Assembly (NCBI GenBank): GCA_023548195.1
Contig: JAJHZJ010000013.1
Coordinates: 2,241,001-2,305,000, forward strand
Direction: 5' to 3'
Origin: Bettongia penicillata ogilbyi
Taxonomy: Eukaryota > Chordata > Mammalia > Diprotodontia > Potoroidae
Length of the DNA stretch: 64,000 bases
The notes beneath the pieces are model-generated. The model was not told the origin of the DNA. It ran no database searches and was given only the letters and a program-made list of their open reading frames with translations. Each line of letters begins with the position of its first letter. Within the stretch, counting starts at the first letter, position 1. Positions 55,186-64,000 of the stretch are shown in pieces. The translations under genes were made by a program, and so were the position numbers.

Positions 55186-55740
55186 TTTTATTTAGACATG
55201 AGAATGTGTGCATTCGAGTTCTATTCCTATTAATGTTACATGGTATGTCATAATGGAAGTATTTTCATCTCTGCCTCCATTTTAAAGATCCTAATTCAGT
55301 CTCATCCAACCATTTGTTAGAAGTTATAGGTAAGGTAAGGCACTGTGTGCTAGTTGTGTACGAGTCCACAAAGAAAAAAAATTTTCAAATGAACCCTGAA
55401 GGAGTTTACAATCTACTCTGAGGTCGCAACATATAAGCACATTGGTAAACACGACAATTTGGAGAGGAAGGACTGGACTAGCACCTGAAGGATCAGTTGC
55501 CGGTTTTGAACAGGAGGTTGAACATAACAACAAAATGGGGGTAGACGTTCCTTCCCGCCTCAGTGTTGGAAATGAATTGGATGGCAGGAATGTGATCAAG
55601 TTAGCTCAAGTCCAAATGAACATTATCTGCTCTGGGATTCTCCTTGTTCACCAGCTCTCATTACATGTTAATCAGTTCTTCCTTCTTCCTCTCCCCACAG
55701 AACAACCCCTATCCCCACCCCCTTTACTGTCTAGTTACCA
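55186..55740. other. Stretch without recognised genes
   Basis: 55390-55425 resembles the old-repeat motif GAGTTTACAATCTACTC. Frames of 91-103 codons on both strands have no domain. Confidence 0.4.
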
Positions 55741-55743
55741 TGA

Positions 55744-55887
55744 GAGTTTCTGAGCTTTCTGGCCCTTAGCCTCATGCATTTGTTTCTCATATTCCAACTG
55801 CTCCTCAGTTCTCTTCTCTGGTGCCAGATGAAATGGTTTCTGAAATATGGAACCATTAAGGTCCTCTAAAGTTGTCTTTTTTTTCCT
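55744..55887 (-). pseudogene. TPX2: TPX2-like retrocopy fragment
   Basis: About 48 codons on the minus strand read RKKKTTLEDLNGSIFQKPF, then HLAPEKRTEEQLEYEKQMHE and QKAQKL. This closely tracks the C-terminal region of TPX2, the microtubule nucleation factor that activates Aurora A, in which a KKEKK stretch precedes an EPFQLATEKR-type TPX2 repeat motif. The match continues through an intact frame and then diverges abruptly, with no downstream TPX2 sequence. It is preceded on the same strand by L1 sequence. No exon boundary is visible, so it is best read as a short retrotransposed or transduced fragment, non-functional alone. The match is from memory, not alignment. Confidence 0.6.
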
Positions 55888-55889
55888 CA

Positions 55890-56405
55890 TTGATCTTCTG
55901 CAACCAAGATTGCATTCAAGCTGAATTCTAATGCTGTACATTGTTGTCCTGTTTCTGCATTCTTTGGTAGGAATCACTCTCCTGCAAATTTTCCCATATT
56001 CCTCTGAATTCCTCATATTCACAGCCAAATAATATTGCTCTGCATTCATATACCACGTTTTTTTTTATCTGTTCTCCCAATCAATGGGCTCTCATTTTAT
56101 TTTTATTTTATTTTATTTTTTTTGCTGCTTACAAAAAAGGCTTCAAATGTTCTGGTACAAATGGGACTTTTTTGGGGGGGGAGGTCACTGACTTTTTTTT
56201 TTGGACCTGGGTCAAAGATTACAAATTGTTTAGCAACATCTCTCACATAATGCCAAATGGCTTACCATAAAAATCAGAAAAATCCATATTACATTAGTGT
56301 GCCTATCTTCTCAGAGCCTCTCCAACACTTACTATTTCTGTCTTGAACCATCTTTGCCAGTTCAATAAAGTGTGAAATAAAACCTCATCCTACGTTTTAG
56401 AAAAA
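55890..56405 (-). mobile_element. L1 fragment upstream of TPX2-like piece
   Basis: Read on the minus strand: GGTTTTATTTCACACTTTAT, GTTGGAGAGGCTCTGAGAAG and GTGGTATATGAATGCAGAGC follow the L1 ORF2 end in order, with deletions. Confidence 0.6.
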
Positions 56406-56769
56406 AAGCCTCCACTCCCTATAAACTGAGTAAGTAGCATGCCAAAGAAATCTGCACACTTGCAAACCCAGTAGATTCTTCTGAACATTCCTTCAGAATG
56501 CCCAGCCCTTCTGAATAAATATCATCCTCACAGAGATCTGGACATAGCATGCTGGCATCATCTATGCCTTATTCACCTTTTCTATAAATATCTGCAATTA
56601 AAACTGAATAGCCAAATCAGCAGAACCAGAAGGAAAGAAGGCAACAAAATCAGAGAGAAAAGAACTTCAGACACTCCTGGAAGGGAATATAGGAAGAAAA
56701 AGAATTTTTTTCTTTGCTTCTCAGTTATGGTTTGTAATTCATTTATTTCTGTTTTGCTGAACTCTGGGG
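56406..56769. other. Stretch without recognised features
   Basis: No recognised repeat or gene. Confidence 0.45.
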
Positions 56770-57190
56770 ATTTATGGAGATTTTTTTAAAGTTTATATGC
56801 TTTTTAAAAATTTAATTTATTTTTTCTCCATCAAGGAAAATTCTCCTGCTCTCTCTCTTACCTTCTCTCCCAACCCTCTCCTTACTGAGAAAGAAAGAAA
56901 AACAATACTCTTTATAAACATGTATAGTCAAGCAAAATAAATTCCTGAAATTAGCTGTATCAAAATAAAAAACAAACAAACATGTCTCAGTCTTTACTCT
57001 GAGTCTATCATCTCTGTGTTAGGACATAAGTGGTCTGTTATCAGGAATCCTCTAGGTAGCACAGGTAGTCATTGTGTTTATCAGAGTTCCTAAGTTTTTC
57101 AAAGTGATTTGTCTTTATGATATTTATTTTTATGATATTTCCCTCACTGTTTATCTATCTGGTTGTTCATTTTTGTTAATGGTTATTAAA
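56770..57190 (-). mobile_element. L1 3' UTR, reversed
   Basis: The minus strand reads GCTTGACTATACATGTTTAT, TTGTTTTTCTTTCTTTCTC and GGGAGAGAAGGTAAGAGAG, then AAATAAATTAAATTT, as at the L1 end near 49200-49310. Confidence 0.65.
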
Positions 57191-58084
57191 TTTATAAGTG
57201 ACACCCTACTTTGTTAGGATAAAAGAGGGGAAGAAGGAAGCAGAGGAAAAAGAGGAAGAAGAGAATAAAAGAGGCAAATTAAATCAAAATTATTAAATTA
57301 ATTTAAATAAATAAAATTAATGACCTTCCATAATTACTTTATCCTTTTTCTTCCCACATGAGTGAAATAAAGCCTAAATGTATTTATATATGACAAACTT
57401 TCAAATTGACTGGCCACCATCAACCACCTCACCTTAGTTTTCTTCTCGGGAGGTTTTAGGAAGCCATTTGTTCAAATAACTACTGAGTTCATTCCATACC
57501 CTGTTTCTGGCAGGGATGTGACTGGTCCATACCCTTTGTGCAGCTGGCCTTCATTAAGACACTTGAAGCTTCTCTAAAGTCAGAAATTCTCAAATCTGTG
57601 TGCCTTGTCTTTTCCTTGGTCTCTCTAAGGAAGTATGCTGATAGATCTGAACAGCTGCTACCTACAAAGACATTCCTGGTGTTGACACCCACACTCTTTC
57701 AATCTCTCCTGACCACTCATTCTACAGATCTCTCTCTCTCCTCCTCTACAGTCTCTCCTCTCTTTCCCCAGCTCTCTCCACCATCTGTCTCAGACCAGGA
57801 AAACTGGCTCAAGACAGAGAATTCTTTAGTTTCTTTGAAGGAATAGAAGGAAAAGAGAAAGGGGAAAATAGAAGTTGGGGAAAGTGAAGAGAAAGTTTCT
57901 CCCTTCTCCAACAATAATGAGTCAAGAAAACTGGATTCAAATCTTACACTTCCTATAGAATAATTCATGTTATTTGCTTCCCTTTTACTTCCTCTAAAAT
58001 GGGATTTTTTTTTCCCTTCTTCCTCATGCAGAACAATAGCTGAAACTTTGCTGTTTGGGTCAAGTGCAAGTGGAAAGAATATAA
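57191..58084. other. Stretch without recognised repeats
   Basis: Contains pyrimidine-rich CTCTCTCTCTCCTCC near 57728-57780. Opposed frames of about 100-126 codons arise from this biased composition. Confidence 0.45.
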
Positions 58085-58190
58085 AATTTGAACTCATAAA
58101 ATTTTGGTTCAGATCCTAGTTCTTCAATTCACTATCTGGGTGTCAGTTTGCTCATCTCAAAAATGAAAAGGTTTCATTCCTATTGAAAAC
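58085..58190 (+). repeat. MIR/SINE remnant
   Basis: TTTTGGTTCAGATCCTAGTTC and TCAGTTTGCTCATCTCAAAA. Confidence 0.55.
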
Positions 58191-58211
58191 ACTGGAGAGC
58201 ATAGGAAAAAT

Positions 58212-59180
58212 GGAGCCTTCCTTAAAATAAGTAATATCTATCGAAACCCATCAGAAAGCATTATATGTAATGGGGATAAGCTAGATGCATTTCCATTAAG
58301 AACAGGGGTGAAACAAGGATGTCCACTATCACCACTGTTATTCAGTATGGTACTAGAAATGTTATATTCAGCAATAAGAGGAGAAAAAGAAATTGAAGGA
58401 AATAGAATAAGCAAAGAAGAAACTAAGCTATCATTCTTTGCAGATGATATGATGATATACTTAGAGAATCAAGTAAAAAACTACTTGAAATAATAAACAA
58501 CTTTGGCAAAACTGAAGATTACGAAATAAACCAACACAAATCATCTGCATTTCTATATATTACTAACAAAGCCCAACTGCAAGAGCTAGAAAAAGAAATC
58601 CTATTTACAGTTACAGTAGACATTATAAAATATTTGAAAGTCTACCTGCCAAAACAAACCCAGGGACTATATGAACACAATTACAAAACACTTTTCACAC
58701 AAATAAACTCAGATCTAAGTTTTTGGAAAAATATCAGTTGCTCTTGAGTAGGCTGAGCTAATATAATATAAATGACAATTCTACCTAAATTAATTTATCT
58801 ATTCAGTGCCATACCAATCAAACTACCAGAAAACTGCTTTCTAGAGCTAGAAAAAATAATATCGAAATTCATCTGGAAGAACAAAAGGTTCAGAATATCA
58901 AGGGAATTAATGAAAAGAAATGCTTGGGAAGGTGGCCTACCCCTACCAGATCTCAAATTGTATTATTATGAAGCAATCATCAAAACCAGTTGATATTGAC
59001 TAAGAAATAGAGGGGTAGATCAGTGAAATAAGTTAGGTACTCAACAGGTTAAGTACTGTGTTTTGAGTACACAGTAGTCAATGAATATAGCAGTCTACTG
59101 TTTGATAAACCCAAGGATCCCAGCTTCTGGGATAAGAACTCACTGTTTGACAAAAACTGCTGAGAAAACTGGATTATAAT
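58212..59180 (+). mobile_element. L1 ORF2 part 1 (reverse transcriptase to mid-protein), broken
   Basis: An N-truncated L1 ORF2, whose product is the endonuclease/reverse transcriptase of a non-LTR retrotransposon. The frame 58308-58493 shows [11 protein letters not shown] and the catalytic FADD motif (58437-58448, within [14 protein letters not shown]). Later, 58772-58993 has [12 protein letters not shown] and [18 protein letters not shown], conserved in L1. Stops and frame shifts separate them. It stops near 59180, where another element is inserted, and resumes at 62027. Confidence 0.88.
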
Positions 59181-59932
59181 GGTGAGGGGGGGAGGGGTGA
59201 GACAGAGCCAAGATGGCAGAGTAGAAGGATGGATCTGCTGTAGTTCTCCCCCCAAAGCCCATAAAATACCTGTAAAATGACTCTAAACAAATTCTATAAC
59301 AGCAGAAGCCATGAAATGACAGAGTGAAAGAGATTTCCAGCCCAAAGCAGACTAGAAGGCCAACAGGAAAGGTCTATCGCAGTTGGCTCAGAGCAGAGTA
59401 CAGTCCAAAGAGCACAGCCCAGGCTTGGTTGTGCAGCGTGGCAAGGACAGGATCAGAGCACGCTTCAGGGCATGGAATCCCAGGTAGCAGCTTAGGTTCC
59501 CAGCTTCCTGAACCCATAAATGCCAGAGACAGCTTCAAAAGTCAGTAAGAAAGCTCTCTTACCTGGGTGAGAAGGGAGCAGGGTCCTGCCCTAGCCCTGG
59601 ACCCAGGAGACTACAGCATTAACTTTTGGAGCTCTGGCCTCAAGACCCTGGGGGAATCAAGCAACTGATATAAATCTCAGCCCTAAGTGGAGGCCTTGGG
59701 GTGAGGAGGTATACTGGTGTAGTGGAGTGGAAGGCCGTTGTGGAGAGGGAACCCTACTCACAGATTCTGGGAAGAAAGGCTTGTGGTTGCTCCCAGACCA
59801 CAGCACAGGCCAGGAGAGGAGTAAACTCCTTTCCTTGATTGTGCCACCTTGGAGGAACTGAGAACTAACAGGTCCCTAGAGTATAGTTTCCACTTGACAA
59901 AGGACTCAAAAGTCAAGTAACTGGCTGGGAAA

Positions 59933-61009
59933 ATGCCCAAAAACAGGGAAAGAAAGACTATAGAAGATTACTTTCTTAGTGAACAGGTATCTTCCTTCAT
60001 TCTTTCAGATAAGGAAGAACAAAGCATTACCATTAGAGGAAGACATCAAAGTCAAGGTTTCTTTTCTTCATCCAAAACCTCCAAAATAAATTTGCAATGG
60101 TTTCAGGGTATGGAAGAGCTTGAAAGAGATTTTGAAAATCAAGTAAGAGAGGTGGAGGAAAAATTGGGAAGAAAAATGAGAACAATGCAAGAAAATCATG
60201 AAAAGCAAGTCAACAGCTTGCTAAAGGAGAGCCAAAAAATAGAAAATAGCACCTTTAAAAATAGACTAAGGCAAATGGCAAAAGAGGTCCAAAAAGCCAA
60301 TGAGGAGAAAAATGCTTTAAAAAGCAGAATTAGCCAAATGAAAAAGGAGGTTCAAAAGCTCATTGAAGAGTTTTTTTCTTTAAAGTTATTTTAATTTCTT
60401 TAAAAATTAGAATGGAGCAGATGGAAACTACGGGCTTTATCAGAAACAAAAAAATTATAAAACAAAACCAAAAGAATGAAAAAATTAAATACAATGTGAA
60501 ATACCTCATTGGAAAAACAACTGACCTGGAAAATAGATCCAGAAGAGACAATTTGAAAATTATGGGGCTACCTGAAATCCATGATGAAAAAAAGAGCCTA
60601 GACAGTATCTTTCATGAAATTATCAAGGAAAACTGCCCTGATATTCTAGATGGAAATTAAAAGAATTCACCAATCACCTCCTGAAAGAGATCTGAAAAGA
60701 AAAACTCCTAGGAATACTGTAGCCAGATTCCAGAGTTCCCAGGTCAAGGAGAAATACTGCAAGCAGCCAGAAAGAAACAAATTTGAATATTGTGGAAATA
60801 CAATCAGGATAACACAAGATCTAGCAGCTTCTACACTAATGAATCGAACGATTTGGAATATGATATTCCAGAAGTCAAAGGAACTAGGATTAAAAGCAAG
60901 AATCACCTACCCAGCAAAACTGAGTATAATACTTCAGGAGGAAAAATGGTCATTCAGTGATATAGAGGATTTTTCAAGTATTCTTGATGAAAAGACCACA
61001 GCTGAATAG
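59933..61009 (+). pseudogene. L1 ORF1 (RNA-binding chaperone), three-piece broken frame
   Basis: L1 ORF1p coats L1 RNA as a coiled-coil trimer. Piece 1 (59933-60394), from MPKNRERKTIEDYF, is largely coiled coil with Glu/Lys heptads (about residues 60-145). An inserted T/A-rich stretch with a stop (about 60368-60411) breaks it. Piece 2 (60412-60660) carries RRDNLKIMGLPE, the start of the RRM domain. A one-base shift near 60650 leads to piece 3 (60650-61009) with KRIHQSPPERDLKRKTPRN and, in the C-terminal domain, KARITYPAKLSI. All ORF1p domains are present in order, but no single frame spans them, so no functional protein is expected. Confidence 0.88.
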
Positions 61010-62018
61010 AAAATTTGACTTTCAAACACAAGAATCAAGAGAAGCATGAAAAGGTAAACAGGAAACAGAAATCATAAGGGACTTACTAAAGTTGAACTGT
61101 TTACATTCCTACATGGAAAGATAATATTTGTTAACTCTTGAGACTTTTCTCAGTATTTGGGTAGTTGGAGGGATTATATACATATAGACAGAGGGCACAA
61201 GGTGATTTGAATAGGAAGGGATGATATCTAAAAAAATAAAATTAAGAGGTGAGAGGAATATATTGAGAAGAGTAAGGGAGAAATGGAATGGGGCAAATTC
61301 TCATAAAAAGAGGCAAGAGAAAGCTTCTTCAAAGGAGGGGAAAAGGAGGTGAGAAGGAAAAAGTGAAGCTTACTCTCATTACATTTGGTTTAAGGAGAAA
61401 GTAACATGCACACTCAATTTGGTATGAAAAATCTATCCTACACTACAGGAAAGTAGAAAAGAAGGGAAGAAATAGGCTGTTGGGGGGAATGACAGAAGGG
61501 AGGGCAAATGGGAGGAGGGAGTAATTAGAAGTAAACATTTTTGGGGAGGGACAAAGACAAAAGACAGAACAGAATAAATGAGGGACAAGATAGGATGGAG
61601 GGAAATGTGGTTGGAAGTTCTATGGAAGTCTTTTGCATAACAACACATATATAGCCTATATTAAACTGCTTGCTTTCACAGTGGGGATGTGTGGGGAGAG
61701 AAGAAGGGAGAGAAGTTGGAACTCAAAGATTTAGGAATGAATGTTGAGACTTGTTTTGCATGCAACTAGGAAATAAGAAATACAGGAAATGAGGTATAGA
61801 AATCTATCCTGCCCTACAAGAAAAGAGAGAAGATGGGGATAAGGGAAGGGAAGGGTATGATAGAAGAGAGGAAAGATTGGGGGAAAGAGTAATCAGAATG
61901 CATGGTGTCTTGGGGCAGGGGAGGGGAGAGATGAGGAGAAAATTTGGAACTCAAAATCTTGTGGAAATGAATGTTGAAAACTAAAAATTAATTAATTAAG
62001 AAAATAAAGTAAACTCAC
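61010..62018 (+). repeat. 3' UTR of the ORF1-only element, internally duplicated
   Basis: ATCTATCCTACACTACAGG (61432) recurs as ATCTATCCTGCCCTACAAG (61802). GGAACTCAAAGATTTAGGAA (61718) recurs as GGAACTCAAAATCTTGTGG (61946). A tail segment is thus present twice, the second copy shortened. Confidence 0.7.
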
Positions 62019-62026
62019 AAAAAAAA

Positions 62027-63195
62027 TAGTGTGGTGGAAACTGGGCATAGACCAATGCCTGACACTGTACACAAGAATAAAGCCCAAATGAGCACATAAT
62101 CTAGATATAAAGGCTGATACTATAATCAAATCAGGGGAGTGAGGGATAGTGTATTTGTCAGATTTATGGAGAATGGAGAAATTTATGACCAAAGAAGAGA
62201 CAGAGAACATTATAAAGTGCAAAATGGGTAATTTTGATTACATTAAATTGAAAAATTTTTTCGCAAACAAACCAAATACAACCAAGATTAGGAGGGAAGC
62301 AGAAAATTGGGAAAGAATTTTTACAGCTAGTGTCTGTGATAAAGGCCTCAGTTCTAAAGTATATAGAGAACTGAGTCAAATGTACAAGAACACAAGTTAT
62401 TCCCCAATTGATAAATGGTCAAAGGATATGAACAAGCAGTTTTCAGAGGAAGAAATTAAAGTTATCTATAATCACATGAAAAAATGCTCTAAATTATTAT
62501 TGATTAGAGAGATGCAAATCAAAACAACTCTGAGATACCACATCACACCTATCAGATTGGCTAATATGACAAAACAGGAAGATGATAAATGCTGGAAAAG
62601 TGGGAGAGTTGGAACACTAATTCATTGTTGGTGAAACTGTGAGCTGATCCATTCATTCTGGAGAGAAACGTGGAATATGCCCAAAGGGCTACAAAAATGT
62701 GCATACCCTTTGACCTAGCAATATCCCTTCTAGGGCTGTATCCCAAAGAGATCATAAAAATGGGAAACGGTCCCACACGTACAAAAATATTTATGGCAGC
62801 TCTTTTTGTGATGGCCAAGAACTGGGAATCGAGGGAATGCCCATCAATTGGGGAATAGTTGAACAAGTTGTGGTATATGAATGTAACGGAATTTTATTGT
62901 GCTGTAAGAAATGACAAACAGGTGAACTTCAGAAAAACCTGGAAACACTTACATGAACTGACATTGAGTGAAATGAGCAGAACTAGGAGAACATTATACA
63001 CGGTAGCAGCCACAGTGTGTGAGGACTGTTTCTGACAAGTCTGTCTGATAAGCCCTTCACAGAAATACGAGGACATAAAACATTCCCAAAAGATTCTTGA
63101 GGCAAAATGCCATCCACATTCAAAGGAAGAATTATGGAATAGGAGCACAGAATGAAGCAGACTGTTTTCTCTTGTGAAAAACAATAATACAAAAA
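62027..63195 (+). mobile_element. L1 ORF2 part 2 (C-terminus) and 3' UTR
   Basis: The host L1 resumes: the frame 62149-62634 contains YSPIDKWSKDMNKQFSEEEI, MKKCSKLLLIREMQIKTTLR and YHITPIRLA, followed by the zinc-knuckle-like region GRVGTLIHCW. A frame change leads to 62670-62858 with FDLAISLLGLYPKE and RTKIFMAALFVMAKNW, the end of ORF2p. The L1 continues in an untranslated tail to about 63195. Confidence 0.88.
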
Positions 63196-63902
63196 AATAA
63201 AACAAATGAAACGGTTAGATGAGATGATCTCCAAAGCGTCTTATATGAATCTTTTGGGCAAAAATGGAGAAAGAGGAAAATCACACTATGTCTTTTTGAA
63301 ACATACAGAGTTTTACATTATTAGTTTTTGAAGGAAAAATCATGTTGGCATCCAAACTTTCTCTTAGACTAATAGTCACATCGCACAGAAACTAGGTTTT
63401 TGTGGACTACAAGTTGGGAAAATATTAATCAAGCCTCACTGTCTACCATCAAGAAATTTCACTATGTAACCTGTCACCAAGCATTTTCACAGTAGTCAAA
63501 AGCTGAAGAGAATATAGGAGTTCAAAAAAACCATGTCCTGGTTTTACTACAATTTCAACAAAACAGAATTCCATTAAGCCTGAAATGCCAAGATATAAAG
63601 CTGACATTTGGAATCTATTCAGTTGAGAGTGGGGGAAAGAGGAGGGCATCTTTTATGGGACATACTTCAACTTAAATTTGAACCAATAGAAGAGTTGCCA
63701 CATTTACCACACCAAATTCTCAGAATTCAGTCAACCAAATAAGGGGATTTGGTATCCATGGACAATATCCCCTATGTTAAGAATTATGGAATAGACTTCC
63801 AATGGACAGGATCCTTGGGGGGGTGGAATGTAACTGGACAGCAGGTAAGGCCCCTGGTGGTAGAGTATAACAAACTCCTATTTATATAACACTTTAATAT
63901 AA

Positions 63903-63905
<3 letters not shown>
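63196..63905. other. Distal flank without recognised genes
   Basis: 63850-63862 has a CTCF-like core. No repeat recognised otherwise. Confidence 0.45.
63850..63862 (-). promoter_or_regulatory. CTCF-like core motif
   Basis: Minus-strand CTACCACCAGGGGCC contains CCACCAGGGG, the core of the CTCF consensus; the 3' GC-rich part is poor. Confidence 0.25.
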
Positions 63906-63982
<77 letters not shown>

Positions 63983-63991
63983 ATATATATA
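63906..63991. repeat. (CT)n then (TA)n microsatellite
   Basis: About 37 CT units to 63979, then CAG and TATATATATAT. Confidence 0.98.
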
Positions 63992-64000
63992 TCCCCATTT

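Larger units (their letters stand above)
59181..62026 (+). mobile_element. ORF1-only (HAL1-like) L1 derivative inserted in L1 ORF2
   Basis: It starts with a typical L1 5' end (GGGGTGAGACAGAGCCAAGA then TGGCAGAGTAGAAGG), has a roughly 750-base 5' UTR, one broken ORF1, a roughly 1 kb G/A-rich 3' UTR and a poly(A) end at 62019-62026. No ORF2 follows ORF1. The interrupted host ORF2 continues right after the A-run. I could not find an exact target-site duplication. An internally deleted full L1 is the alternative. Confidence 0.75.

Noticed and set aside
57717..58097. 126-codon minus-strand ORF rich in Ser/Phe/Glu
   Set aside because: Arises from pyrimidine-rich low-complexity DNA.
1..64000. tRNA or rRNA genes, CRISPR arrays, operons, integrons
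   Set aside because: tRNA-like signals are only SINE heads lacking a full cloverleaf, and the DNA is vertebrate; none of these features is supported.
1..64000. An undescribed multi-gene biological system
   Set aside because: Only FOXN3 and transposon-derived frames show coding evidence; nothing here supports a novel system.

Overview
The window is mammalian, most likely marsupial, chromosomal DNA. It is AT-rich and packed with tRNA-headed MIR-like SINEs, 3' ends of LINE-2, 5'-truncated L1 copies, an RTE-like LINE with a SINE that shares its tail, and an ORF1-only L1 derivative. I name no species. There are no bacterial-type operons, CRISPR arrays, tRNA or rRNA genes that I can see.

The one real protein-coding gene is FOXN3 (forkhead box N3, CHES1), on the minus strand. 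Its first coding exon is 17495..18051, with ATG at 18037 and 181 codons running into the forkhead domain. A CpG island at about 22590..24600 holds the promoter and a putative untranslated exon ending at a donor at 22852. Positions 1..17494 are therefore the start of the intron after the first coding exon. About 18052..22851 is the intron between leader and coding exon. About 24600..64000 lies upstream of the CpG-island promoter and may be intergenic or the intron of a longer isoform. Four RFX X-box-like motifs lie in the introns (6430, 6473, 21171, 22106), and the last sits beside CCAAT-type motifs.

The rest is repeats. SINEs share a tRNA-like head and differ in tail: tail A ends near GTCATGAAGAGTCAGACA, tail B (classical MIR) near GCCTGGCACATAGTAGG, and tail C near CCCTTCCAGCTCTAAATC. 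'+' means head to tail along the given strand. From 58.2 to 63.2 kb a truncated L1 ORF2 is split by a nearly complete ORF1-only (HAL1-like) element with a broken ORF1. A short TPX2-like coding fragment, joined to an L1 piece, lies at 55.7..56.4 kb on the minus strand. A foldback DNA transposon, two copies of a roughly 0.6 kb DNA-transposon-like repeat and several microsatellites complete the layout.

I found no undescribed biological system that I can defend. The best leads are the RFX/CCAAT module, a uORF cluster in the putative leader, a tandem duplication that doubles an ETS site in the CpG island, and the L1-TPX2 junction. Repeat names rest on recalled consensus sequences, not on a search.
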